Shown: positions 21,346-32,169 of the stretch, in pieces
Layout: each line of letters begins with the position of its first letter
How positions within the stretch are numbered: position 1 is the first letter of the stretch
DNA from: Anisodus tanguticus
Taxonomy: Eukaryota > Streptophyta > Magnoliopsida > Solanales > Solanaceae
Length of the DNA stretch: 64,000 nucleotides
Reading direction: 5' to 3'
Assembly (NCBI GenBank): GCA_034509755.1
Contig: CM067542.1
Location: forward strand, 23,565,001-23,629,000
Notes under the pieces: model-generated
Database searches by the model: none
Told to the model about the DNA's origin: nothing
The model's input: the letters and a program-made list of their open reading frames with translations, nothing else
Made by a program: the position numbers and the translations under genes

Positions 21346-22018
21346 AGTTGTCAGTGTCTTTATAATTTGACTCATCCAAATGAGGGTGGATCTTGTTGAT
21401 TACAATGGTGAAGAAAACGGAAATAAGTAACTGCTAAGTATTACAACAAATGAAATTACAACAATTGAAATTTCAATATGCTTGAACAAGAAACTGGAAC
21501 AATTTGATATGCTGGGTCGAGTGATGACACTATGTCTTTAAGACAAGATAGCCCCGTATATATCCTTTCTACGTTTTGGACAATAGTATCCCAAGATAAA
21601 ACAACAATTGAGCTGAATGTTACTCTGAAGAACTTTGAGTAATGAAATGATGCTGAATGTAGGAAGAAGATTTCGCTTTTTCGTTTTGTTTTTTCGTAGT
21701 CTCAACAATTGAGCAAAGGCTTCATTATATAGTGTAAGGAGGGGACTTATCAAGCGCCCACATAATTGATGTTGCGGCCAAGTAATGACAATTATGGAGG
21801 TAGTAATTACTCGCCAAAATAAATGACGAATTGATGTGCAACGGATTAGAGCTTTTAGGGAGAGTAATTCACCAAAATAAATGACTGAATTGATGTGCAT
21901 AATAATGTTGGTTAACGTTCCAAAACCAACAGCAAAAGCACAAGTTCTCTGCCCAATTTAACTTACCTGAAACTTCAGGGACCAAACTGTAAATATGAAG
22001 CAATTTGGATCCAAAAAG
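21051..22018. repeat. Founder-like monomer: host flank joined to LTR
   Basis: 968 bp, the same length as the array monomer. Positions 21051-21393 are host flank and 21394-22018 are part of the 3' LTR of element A. Both edges carry the word aaagata (21047-21053 and 22015-22021). Array monomers have exactly this content, with the LTR side cut at ...ccaaag and joined to atagca. This copy is more diverged from the array than array copies are from each other, and its LTR continues uncut past 22018. It therefore looks like the unamplified source configuration rather than an array member. Confidence 0.85.
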
Positions 22019-22447
22019 ATAATATCAGAAGAAGCCCACGACCCACGACCCGAGCCCGGACCGGACAGGCGGGCGGCGGCGGCGCGCGTGTGGGCTTAGC
22101 TCGAACCAAAGCACATCTAGGTCCTCTCTCCTTCAAACACATGGGATACCCCTTGGGGTCCCAAACCCCAAGCCAATTTTGAGACTTATAAACTAAACAA
22201 ATCTTCCTTCCCCCACCGATGAGGGAGGATTGGTCTTTATCACATTTTCATGATTCAAACACCTCACTTCGTGGACCAATATCTCTTTCATTTCTCAACG
22301 AAATTTGACGATCCTTGGCCCTACGGTCATCTACTTACTTAGTAGATTATGCACATGAAGAATCAAAGTCTCCAACATGCGGAACCCAAGTGTTTAAGTC
22401 ATTAAATATGGTTGGACGCAACTCCCGCCAAAGGCAAATTTCCAACA
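21394..22447 (-). repeat. 3' LTR of copia element A, complete
   Basis: 1054 bp. In element orientation it starts TGTTGGAAATTTGCC directly after the purine-rich tract aagaggggat (22448-22457) and ends ttgtaatcaaca at 21394. A GC-rich block lies at 22033-22110. The part 21394-22018 is the source of two thirds of every satellite monomer. The 5-base left flank is gatct; the matching right copy is lost because the other LTR is cut. Confidence 0.92.
21725..21731 (-). promoter_or_regulatory. Candidate TATA box in the LTR of element A
   Basis: On the minus strand the LTR reads cactatataatgaag here, about 720 bases from its 5' end. That is a normal U3 promoter position, leaving about 330 bases of R-U5. 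The equivalent in the cut 5' LTR is at 31878-31884, and the same word is kept in the array monomers. Confidence 0.5.
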
Positions 22448-22457
22448 ATCCCCTCTT
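22448..22457 (-). other. Polypurine tract of element A
   Basis: In element orientation aagaggggat sits directly before the 3' LTR start TGTTGG. The identical arrangement precedes the 3' LTR of element B at 28860-28869. Confidence 0.75.
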
Positions 22458-22459
22458 GA

Positions 22460-23076
22460 AAGAGATTTTGGCGCACTCACATGGTGCCTTGTCCCAGCAA
22501 TATTTCAGCGGACCGATGTTGCATAAGGAGAGGTAGCTTCATCTTTGAACCTTCCATAGTTAAATACCATCGGACTTACTTACTGCACGGTGAACGTGAT
22601 GTCTTGAACCGTCAGTGTTTAGTGTAAACCAAGTCAATAGTACCAACACAACAAATTCCCTTACTCTTTTCTTCGTAATGTTTTATCCGTTGTGGCCGTG
22701 GACACTTCTTGGATTCTTAAGTGCGTTCATTTGAGGCGGTCTGTACTCGCACTTAAATAGGTGGTTTCCTACAAGGTATCATGCCATACCCCACTTCACA
22801 AGTGTTAGGAACCATTAAAAGTTTCCCCAAACCTAACCTCAACCTATGAGGATCGTTAAAGGTTTTGAAAACTTAACCTTTACCCACACTGCAGATAGCA
22901 CTTAACGTCTATCGTGGGAACGACTTTGGATTTGGTGTTTCTTTACAGAAATCACTATCCGAACTGCTCATGCTTTCACCGAAGCGATCAACTGAACCTT
23001 TACAGCTTATTATCCCATTGAACCAAATTCCTGGGATATCCTAGTCAGTAAGGTTGGGTTATCACCGTATTGGTCC
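22460..23076 (-). other. 3' untranslated region of element A
   Basis: About 600 bp between the end of the RNase H frame and the polypurine tract, without coding character. Its counterpart in element B lies at about 28250-28860 on the plus strand with recognisable but diverged sequence (for example the cgcacttaagaatcca block). Confidence 0.7.
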
Positions 23077-25858
23077 TTATACTTTGGGTTTTAAGCCCAT
23101 TCCCCTAGACAGGCAGAACATCTGATCCTTGGATAAGCCCTTTGTCAACGGGTCTGCTATATTATCCTTTGACTTTATGTAATCAATGGATATTATACCC
23201 GTGGTGATCAATTGCCTAATGATCATATGCCTCCGTCGAATATGACGAGACTTACCGTTGTACATAGTATTTCGTACCCTTCCTAGAGCCGACTGGCTAT
23301 CGCAGTGGATCATTACAAAAAGTACAGGTTTGTCCCAACAAGGAACATCCTCTAAGAAGTCGTGAAGCCACTCAGCTTCTTCTCCTGCTTTGTCTAAAGC
23401 GATAAACTCTGATTCCATCGTCTATGCAAGTTTGCTTAGAGGATTTCCAAGACACAACCCCACCACCAATTGTAAATACATACCCACTGGTGGACTTGGT
23501 GTTCTCTATATCAGATATCCAGTTTGCATCACTGTACCCCTCTAGTACAACTGGATATCTCGAATAATGTAACTTGTAAGTTAGCATGTATTTCAGGTAT
23601 TGAAGTACCCGATTCAACGCCTTCCAGTGATCATCACCCAAATTACGGGTAAACCTAGCCAACTTGTTGACTGCATAAGCAATATCAGGTCGGGTGTAGT
23701 TTGTTATGTACATCAAACTTCCGATCACCTGTGCATATCACTCCTGGCATATGGGTGCACCACGATTTTTATCAAGCTTTTGATTTCTATCCATTGGTGA
23801 CTTTATAGGCGAACTGTCAAGATCTCGAACTTTCTCAAAACATCCTCGATGTAGTGAGACTGAGATAAGACCAGTCCGTCAGATGTCTTAGAGATTTTTA
23901 TCCCTAAGATGACATCTGCAATACCCATATCCTTCATGTCGAAGCATTGTTTAACATGTTCTTAGTCTCTAGGATTACCCTAGGACTGCTTCCTGTGATT
24001 AACATGTCATCTACATACATGCATATCATGACGAACGAGTCAGAGTTACCTTTCGTGTAGACACATTTGTCACATTCGTTTATGGAGAAATCCTTTGATA
24101 TTAGAGTACTATCAAACTTTTCGTGCCATTGCTTCGGGGCTTGTTTCATCCCGTACAGAGATTTGACAAGCCGACAGACTTTCTTCTCTTGCCCTTGAAC
24201 CACATACCCCTTGGGTTGGTCCATATAAATTTCTTCTTCCAAATCACCATTTAGAAAGGCTGTCTTGACATCCATTTGATGTATCTCAAGGTCACGCAAA
24301 GCTGCGATCGCAATGAATACCCGTATGGACGTCATCCGAGATACCGGGGAGTACGTGTCAAAGTAGTCAAGACCTTCTTTCTGCCGATAGCCCTTGACTA
24401 CCAACCTAGCCTTGTACTTATCTATAGACCCATCTGCGTTATACTTTCGTTTGAGTATCTATTTACACCCCAACGATTTATTTTCCGGAGGAAGATCAAC
24501 CAACTCCCAAGTATGGTTATGTAGAATGGAGCCTATTTCACTCTCAATAGCTTTTTTCCAGAGCGGTGCCTCTGGAGTTGACAATGCTTTAAAAATTGTC
24601 CTTGGTTCATCATCAACCATATAAGCTACAAAGTCAGGACCGAAGGATTTATCCTTCCTGGCCCTTTTACTTCGCCTTAGTTCCATCTCTGGAGTCTCCA
24701 AGTTCTGAGAATCTGGAACACTAGATTCCGGATATTCAGTCACCTCGAGATCCACTAGATCTGAACCATCTAGATTCGGGTCGTCAACGACTCCCGATTC
24801 CTGATAGCTTTGTTCATAACTTCGTTTGCGAGAGGTTATGTCTTTTCCTTTCTAATAAAGCATTCTCAAAGAATTGAGCATTCCTTGATTCCATAATTGT
24901 ACCCCCGTGGATATCTGGAATATCTGACTTATGCACTAAGAAGTGATAAGCACTAATGTTATTTGCATATCCGATGAAAATGCAATCTACAATCTTAGGC
25001 CCAATCTTGACCTGCTTTGGCTTAGGCACTTCGACCTATGTCTAACAACCCCACACCTTTAAATATTTATAGGTGGGGTTTTTCCCCTTCTATGATTCAT
25101 ATGGAGTTTTGTCCTTACCCTTATGTGGGACTCTGTTAAGAATCATATTAGCGGTAAGGACAGCTTCTCCCTACATGTTTTGGGGAAGACCGGAATTGAT
25201 GAGCAAGACATTCATCATTTCCTTCAATGTGCGGTTCTTGCGTTCGCCACACCGTTCGATTGAGGTGAGTATGGAGCCGTCGTTTGATGAACAATGCCTG
25301 ATTGGGCACAATATTCCTCAAAAGGCGCTATGTATTCTCCCCCTCTATCGCTACGAATGGATTTAATCCGCATGCTTAGTTGGTTCTCAACTTCTGTTTT
25401 GTAATGTCGGAATGCTTCAAAGGCTTCATCTTTACTTTTCAACAAGTAAAGGTAACAATACCTTGTGCTATCATCAATGAATGTCACAAAGTAATTGTTC
25501 CCCCCTCTAGTTTGTGCGAACTTCAAATCACATATATTTGTGTGAATAAGTTCTAGAAGAGCGGTATTCCTTTCGACGGATTGAAAAGGAAGCTTGGTGA
25601 GTTTTGCCTCTACGCACACCTCACACTTATGTTGATGGTTTACGTCGATAGATGGCAATAACTCCAACTTTACCAACCTTTGGATGGACTTGTAGTTAAC
25701 ATGTCCGAATCTATGATGCTATAAATTAGAAGACTCAAGCAAATAAGAAGAAGCTTTAACTTTATTACTTAGACGCATTACAGACATAGCGTTAACTTTG
25801 AAGAGGCCTTCACAGACGAAGCCTCTCCCCACAAAAGTGACATTCTTAGTGAGTACAA
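23077..25858 (-). pseudogene. Copia pol of element A: integrase, RT and RNase H, broken
   Basis: From the 5' side: GAG-pre-integrase text (KNVTFVGRGFVCEGLFKVN, HHRFGHVNYKS, CEVCVEAKLTKLPF). Integrase core follows (THTNICDLKF-like, FVTFIDDSTRYCYLY, IRSDRGGEY). Next is the RT N-terminus (RRSKRARKDKSFGPDF, WELVDLPPENKSLGCK, stop at 24459-24461 where Trp is usual). Then comes the RT core (YRQKEGLDYFDTYSPVSR, HQMDVKTAFLNGDL, MICMYVDDML). RNase H closes it (GYSDANWISDIENTKSTSGY, ESEFIALDKAGEEAEWL, DPLTKGLSKDQM, end at 23077). Frame changes near 25200, 25030, 23930 and 23400 mean it is not translatable. The 5' part is displaced by element B. Confidence 0.9.
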
Positions 25859-25863
25859 ATTTA
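25859..25863. repeat. Target-site duplication attta, left copy (element B)
   Basis: Five bases before the element B 5' LTR; repeated at 30126-30130. Both copies come from the element A coding sequence for the Asn-Lys-Phe part of its CNKF motif. Confidence 0.78.
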
Positions 25864-25977
25864 TGTTGGAAATTTGCCTTTGGCGGAGAGGTACGTCTAC
25901 CTATATTTAATGAATTAAACACTAGTGTTCCGCATGTTGGAGGCTTTGTCTCTTCACACATGCATAATCTACTAAGA
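25864..25977 (+). repeat. 5' LTR remnant of element B
   Basis: 114 bases matching the start of the 3' LTR at 28870 (tgttggaaatttgcc ... cataatctactaag), then an abrupt change at about 25978. The following ~58 bases are unidentified before pol-like sequence begins near 26036, so about 1.1 kb of LTR plus the leader, gag and protease were removed. Confidence 0.84.
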
Positions 25978-26035
25978 ATGGTACAGTATGTATGTATCCA
26001 TATGAATGATATATTTATAATTCGTGTATCTATGC

Positions 26036-28250
26036 CATCATAGATTAAGACACGTTAAATATAAAGTCATTCAAAAGCTAACGAAGTTGAGATTGTTGCC
26101 TTCTGTCGACATAAACCCTCAAAATGATTGTGAGGTAGGCGAAGAGGCAAAATCACCTTTCCATTCCGTCAAAGAAATAGCGAAAGAAGCACCGCTCCTT
26201 TAGAACTTAGTCACACATACTTGGGTGATTTGAAGTTTATACAAAATAGAGGGGGGGAGACAAGTACGTTGTGACCTTAATTGATAATGGTACAACGTAT
26301 TGTATCCTTTGTTTGTTGAAAAGCAAAGATGAAGTTGTTGAAGCGGATAAGCGCTACAATGAAAGAAGTTAAAAATCAACTAAGCCTATGGATTGAGGAA
26401 GTCGTAGTGATAGAGGAGGAGAATGTGAAGCATCGTTCATTAAATGACTGTTCATTACTCACCTCAGTCTAACGGTGTTAGCCAAGCGATCCTTACCGCT
26501 AATGCGATTCTCAACAGAACTACGCATAAGGATAATGATAACCCTCCATGTGAAACATGGAAAGGATCTCACATACAAATGTTATAATGTGGGGTGGCTT
26601 GGTAGAGGTTGAAATACCGAAACAGGTCAAGTTGGACTTAAGACTGTAGATTGCATAACCACTGGATCTGCAAATAACAGTAGTTCTTATATCCTCTTGG
26701 CGTCAAAGAATGTTGAATTATTTGAAGATAACTTTCCTTGAAAAGGAAAAAGAAGTAATTGCTCGAGGTTAGCAAGAACCCGCGAGGGCCTGGCTGTTCG
26801 AACCTAGACGTTCCGTATCTATAGGACTCGAAAATTGCTGTCTATCCGGAACTTAATATTCCAGATCTACAGAACTCAGGGATTCTAGATGTTGAACCGA
26901 GACGGAGCAAAGAAGGGGATAAAGACTTGTTCCAGTCCTTCTAGCTTGTATGGTTGAGAATGAACCATGGACAATTAACAAATAATTGTCATCTCCAGAA
27001 GCGCTGCTTTGGAAAGAAGCTACAAAGAGAGAAACAGATTCCATCATATAGAACCATACTTGCGTAATGGTTGATCTTCATCCGGGAAAAGAACTTTTGG
27101 GTTGTAAAAGTGGATACTCAAAAGTGAGTACAAAGTAGATGGATCTACTGACGAGTATAAGGCCTCGTCTACTTGTACATGTGCTCCCATGTGAGTAGAT
27201 TAACATCCAGGGCCATTGCAGTCCTGCGTGACATGGATGTTGAAACAGCCTTCCTAACCGGAGAGTTGGAAGGGGAGGATCAGAGTTGGTTTGCTGGACT
27301 GTTGGGCTTCTTCCTGAACTTTCATTTTGGTTATGAAAGTTTCAGATAAAATAGAAATAATGAATCTGACCACAAAAACATTGACTCTGAAGTTAGAAAG
27401 CCAACAGTTGGAAAACCAACAGTTTGAGAATGGAAGTCATATTGAAACAAAGTCTCGATATGAAAGATATGGGTATCACAGATGACATCTTAGGAATTGG
27501 ATTTCTAAGACATCTAACGGACTGGTCTAACTCCAAACTCAGTTGCGAGATAGTTGACTGTCTCGTTGAAGCCATCAATGGATATGAATCATAAAACTGA
27601 TTGGAATCATGGTGCACCCATAGAGAAGGAGTGATATACGTAGGTCACGTGTAGTTCAATGTATTGTACACACTACAACCGACATGGGTATCGGCCTACA
27701 AATAAGATCAGTTGAATTAAGGATCACTCGTGATTCTGGAAATAATCGATAGAAGGCGTTAAGTCGGATATGACGATATCTGAATTATTCGCTTATCTAC
27801 GGATTATGGTATTCTGGATGTCCAGCGGTTCTGGGAGAACACAATGATGCAAACTGGACATCAGGTGTGAAGAACACCAAAGCCAAAAGTAAATGTGTAT
27901 GGTCAGGTCTTGGAAAAACCTCTAAGCAAACTTGCATCGGCCGATTCATGATGGAATCAGAATTTATCGCTTTATACAAAGCATGAAAGAAGTTGAGTAA
28001 CTTCACGACTCCTTATAGGACGTCCCTTATTGGGAGAAACCCATGCCTTCAGTAGTTATACACTGTGGCTAGCCGGTCTGCTTCAGGAAGGACACGGATG
28101 ATGGCGTCTGGACATATATGTTAGGATCTGTCGGAGATATAAGACCGTATGACAGTTGATCATCACGGGTGTCACTTCCTTGATTACTAACTAAGGGACT
28201 ACCCGGAGATCAAGTGTTCTGCCTGTCTAGGGGAATGGGCTTAAAACCCA
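26036..28250 (+). pseudogene. Degenerate copia pol of element B
   Basis: Plus-strand remnants parallel to element A pol: HHRLRHVKYK-like GAG-pre-integrase text at about 26036, LGDLKFIQNRGG at about 26220, MDVETAFLTGELEGE at about 27233 (RT), KDMGITDDILGI near 27465, an ESEFIAL-like RNase H motif near 27958, and GDQVFCLSRGMGLKPK at about 28208-28255. Stops and frameshifts are dense throughout, more than in element A, although B must have inserted after A. Confidence 0.8.
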
Positions 28251-28869
28251 AACAATACGAACCATTGCGGTGGTAACCCAACCATACTGATTGGAGATCC
28301 CAAGAATTTGGTTCAATGGGAAAACTAAGTTGCAAAAGGTTCAGTTGAGCGCTTCGGTGGAAGCAAGAGCACATCGGATGATGATTTCTGTAGGGAAACA
28401 TGAATCCAAAGCTGTTACCGCGATAGACATTAAAGTGCTACCTGCATAGTGGGTAAATGTTAAGCTTTCAAACCTTTAACGATCCTCAAACAGTTGAGGT
28501 TAAGGTTGGAGAAAATTTTAATGATTCCTAACACTTGTGAAGTGGGTTATAGCAGGATACCTTGTAGGAGATCACCTATTTAAGTGCGAGGACAAGCCGC
28601 CTCAAATGAACGCACTTAAGAATCCAAGTGTGTCCACGGCCAAAACGGACAAAACCATAAGAATGAAAACGAATAAGGAGAGTTATTGTGTTGGTATCAT
28701 TGTCTTGGCTTACACTAAACACTGACGGTTCAAGAGATCACGTTCACCGCGCAGTAAGTCCGGTGGTATTCAACTAGGGAAGGTTCAAAGCAGAAGCATA
28801 TCTTTTTTGAAAGATTTATGAAAGTAGGCACCATGTGTGTGCGCCAAATAATCTCTTTTAAGAGGGGAT

Positions 28870-30125
28870 TGTTGGAAATTTGCCTTTGGCGGGGAGGTGC
28901 GTCTACCCATATTTAATGAATTAAACACTAGTGTTCTGCATGTTGGAGGCTTTGTGTCTTCACACATGCATAATCTACTAAGTGAGTAGATGATCGTAGG
29001 GCCAAGAATCGTCAAATTTCGTTGAGAAATAAAAGAGATATTGGTCCACGAAGTAAGGTGTTTGAGGCATGGAAATATGGTGTGGGACAAATCTACCACA
29101 TCGGTGGGAAAATGAAGAAATGCTCTCTTTATAAGTCTCATAATTGGCTAAGGGTTTGGGACCCCACGGGGTATCCCATGTGTTTAAAGGAGGGAGGACC
29201 TAAATGTGCTTGGGTTCAAGGTTAAGCCCACACGCGCGCGACCACCGCCGCCCGCCCGTTCGGTCCGGTCCGGTCGGGTCACGGGTCGTGGGACTTTATG
29301 ATATTATCTCTTTGGACCCCCAAATTGCTTAATATTTTCAGTTTGGTCCATTGAGTTTCTGAAAAGGTGAATTTGGCAACAACGGAAGGCAGAAAGTTTT
29401 TGCCTTCCGTTTGGACTATTTTTTTGGAGCATTAACCAGCCATTACTTGGCTGTTAACTCCTCCATAAACAACCCTCCTTTATTGGCCATAAAACTACCA
29501 TTAACAGCCCTCCTTCAATGGCTATAAACAACTATTACTTGGCAGTTTACTCCCTCCTTCAATGGCCTTAAACAACCATTTTCTTGGCAGTTGAGAAGTC
29601 CCCCCTTATGCTATATATTGGAGACTTTTGGGCTGAATTGTGTGGACAACATATGGACAAAAATAGTGACAAAAAATACACAAACAGAATATAGAAAACG
29701 AGACAACATTTATATACACAGAGACAAATAGAAGAGACTGAAATTCAGTCCAAAACGTTGGGACTGAAACAGAAACTCTTCCTTCCTTTTCTATTTTTCA
29801 GTAAGGCGTTTCATGTTTGTTTTCTTCGTCAGACTCAACCTAGTTGCTTTGTAATGTTGAGATTAAAGTGTTGTTTTATCTTGGGAGACTATTTCCCGTT
29901 AACGTAAAAACATATATACGGGGAAATCTTGTCTTAAGGACAGAGTGCAATCACTCGACTCAGCACGCAGTTGTAACAATCCAAATTTAGTGCTTCTTGA
30001 TTTCAGGTTATCAAGATTCAAGACTCAACAAGCTTGCAGTAGTTCTGAACATTGGCCTACCTGTTTATCCTTTCGAACACTTGTAATATTTATTTACTTC
30101 CCGTACTACTTTACAATATCCAAGA
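28870..30125 (+). repeat. 3' LTR of element B
   Basis: 1256 bp starting TGTTGGAAATTTGCC after the purine tract agaggggat. It has a GC-rich block at 29224-29290 like that of the A LTR. A perfect 10-bp hairpin (acggaaggca 29382-29391 / tgccttccgt 29401-29410) and degenerate ~60-base subrepeats (ttacttggc, ctccttcaatggc; 29430-29605) follow. Further on is a block (29870-29965) that matches, in reverse, the gtcgagtga ... ataaaac section of the satellite monomer. It ends near 30125, where the last bases (ccaaga) are not the usual CA. Confidence 0.84.
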
Positions 30126-30130
30126 ATTTA
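30126..30130. repeat. Target-site duplication attta, right copy (element B)
   Basis: Repeat of 25859-25863, directly before element A coding sequence resumes. Confidence 0.78.
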
Positions 30131-31489
30131 TTGCATTCAAACAATAGCCTAAAACCAGCATTACCAATAAAGGTCCTGAAATTAAATTTCTCCTAATCTC
30201 AGGGACATGTATCACTTCCTCAAGAATGAACTCCTTTCCAGAAGTCATCTTCATGACCACATTTCCTACCCCTAGCACGTCAAAGGAAGCGTTGTTGCCC
30301 ATGAATAGCTTCTTGTCGGTGACCGGTGTATACATGGAGAAGGCATCTCTGTTGGAACAGATGTGTCTGGTAGCACCTGTGTCCATCCACCACTGCATGA
30401 GATTCTCAACAAGGTTTGCTTCAAGCACCACACCCGAGAACTCCTCAATCATGTCATCCAGGAGCGTGTCTTTGACGACTTTAGCATGCGCGTTGCCTTT
30501 AGCCTTGGATTTCTCTTGTTGCTCAGTCTTGAGCTTGCGGCATTCCTTGATCATATGACCAGGTTTCCCACAGTGGTGACAGTTACCTCTGAACTTCTCC
30601 GTTGCTTGGGTCTTGCCGTCTTTCTGGAACTTCCGCTTCTTGCTTGGGTTCCCTTTGGCCTCCACCAGATTTACCTTTGCCTCAGCAGGTTGTTTACCCC
30701 TAGGCAAGGCCTTCTTATTATCTTCCTGAATTTGGAGTTTGATAATAAGTTCTTCAAATGTCATCTCCTTTGTCTTGAGCTTTAAGTTGCTCAAAAACTC
30801 ATTTCACGAGGGAGGTAACTTTTCAATCAGCGATGCAACCAAAACTTGCTCATTTGGTTTCATTCCTTCCAAATCCAGGTGATGTAGAATCATTTGGAAT
30901 TCCTGGACTTGGGACATCACTGTCTTACTATCCACCATTTGAAATTTCAGAAATTTTCCAACGATGAATTTCTTAGTACCTGCATCTTGTGCGTTGTACT
31001 TCTTTTGCAGTTTTCCCACAACTCTTTGGCAGTGCCAACGGTGCAATAGACCGTGTAGAGAGGGTCTGTCAAGCAGTTCAATATGTAATTCTTACACTTG
31101 AAATCACTATGATTCCATGCATCAAGAACCATCTTCATGCCATTAATGACATGGATACCTAGGCCCCCTTCAACCATTTCAGTAGGCGAACGGTCCATTT
31201 CATCTCTAGCTTGTGGAGGATCTTCTGATAGGAACCTAGCCATTCCCATAACCGTCAAGTAAAGCAACATTTTCTGCTGCCATCTCTTAAAGTTTGAGCC
31301 CATGAATTTTTCAGGGCGTTCATGGTGGAATGTAGATGGTGGAGCTGTAAAGGCACTGGACGTTCCTTGAGCAACAGTGGGGAAGGCAGAGGAGTTGTCT
31401 TGGACAGTAGCGGTAGCATGAGGGATGGCAAAATTGTTGCCTTGAGTGGCAGCAGCAGCAACAACGGAATCTAAAGTGTTTTCAGTCAT
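30131..31489 (-). pseudogene. Gag-protease of element A, broken
   Basis: Starts at Met 31489 (MTENTLDSVVAAAATQG). Gag text includes ERPEKFMGSNFKRWQQKMLLYL and CLTDPLYTVYC. A frameshift near 31015 moves to a piece containing KKYNAQDAGTKKFIVGKFL and VQEFQMILHHL. A TGA at 30804-30806 replaces the Trp expected in LPPSWNEF. The next piece has a CCHC zinc knuckle (CHHCGKPGHMIKEC), then the protease motif WMDTGATRHICSNRDAF and FILEEVIHVPEIRRNL, and is cut by element B. Confidence 0.9.
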
Positions 31490-31529
31490 GTTACTAAGCA
31501 GTTACAACAAACTAATCTTGTCATAAAAT
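31490..31529 (-). other. Very short leader between the A 5' LTR and gag
   Basis: Only 40 bases separate the LTR end (TCAACA) from the gag Met. No TGGTATCA-type primer-binding site is present. Either the site was deleted, a different primer is used, or the LTR boundary inferred from the array comparison is slightly off. Confidence 0.5.
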
Positions 31530-32169
31530 TGTTGATTACAATGGTGCAGAAAACGGAAATAAGTAACTACTAAGTATTACAACAAATGAAATTACAACAA
31601 TTGAAATTTCAATATACTTGAACAAGAAACTGGAACAATTTGATATGTTGGGTCGAGTGATGTCACTTTGTCTTTAAGACAATATTGCCCCGTATATATC
31701 CTTTCGACGTTCTGGACAATAGTCTCCCAAGATAAAACAACAACTTAACAAATGAGCAAAGGAAACTCAAGTGTTACTCTGAAGAACTTTGAGTAATGAA
31801 ATGATGCTGAATGTAGGAAGAAGATTCTGCTTTTATTTTTGTTTTTCTGTAGTCTCAACAATTGAGCAAAGACTTCATTATATATTGCAAGGAGGGGACT
31901 TATCAACTGCCCACATAATTGTTGTTACTGGCCAAGTAATTACAATTATGGAGGTAGTAATTCTGCCAAAATAAATGATGAATTGATGTGCAACGGATTA
32001 GAGATTTTAGGGAGAGTAATTAAGCCAAAATAAATGACTGAATTGATGTGCATAATAATGTTGGTTAACGTTCCAAAACCAACAGAAAAAGCACAAGTTC
32101 TCTGTCCAATTTAACTTACCTGAAACTTCAGGGACCAAACTATAAATATGGAGCAATTTAGGTCCAAAG
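31530..32169 (-). repeat. Cut 5' LTR of element A, merging into the satellite
   Basis: Starts (plus strand) tgttgattacaatgg and runs parallel to 21394-22018, then switches at ggtccaaag|atagca into host-flank monomer sequence. The remaining ~430 bases of the LTR (its U3 start, equivalent to 22019-22447) are absent. It is the LTR part of a monomer and of element A at once, which physically links the element to the array. Confidence 0.88.

Larger units (their letters stand above)
25864..30125 (+). mobile_element. Ty1-copia element B, deletion derivative nested in A
   Basis: 4.26 kb on the plus strand. It starts with an LTR fragment TGTTGGAAATTTGCC (25864-25977) and ends with a longer 3' LTR (28870-30125). 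A 5-bp target duplication lies inside element A coding sequence. Gag and protease and most of the 5' LTR are missing; pol is heavily worn. A and B are relatives in opposite orientation, which makes the block look like an inverted repeat. Confidence 0.87.
21394..32169 (-). mobile_element. Ty1-copia element A, nested and 5'-truncated
   Basis: Minus-strand element with gag-protease at 30131-31489, integrase to RNase H at 23077-25858, a complete 3' LTR and a cut 5' LTR. It is split by element B between 25858 and 30131; the coding text rejoins across that gap (a CNKF-like end on one side, KFVLTKN on the other). Without B and the duplicated bases it is about 6.5 kb. A Tork-like lineage is suggested by its gag knuckle and RT text but not proven. 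Confidence 0.9.

Noticed and set aside
21051..32169. One large inverted duplication rather than two elements
   Set aside because: Element B has its own 5-bp target duplication and LTR starts at both ends, and A's coding sequence resumes on each side of it, so nested insertion explains the symmetry better.
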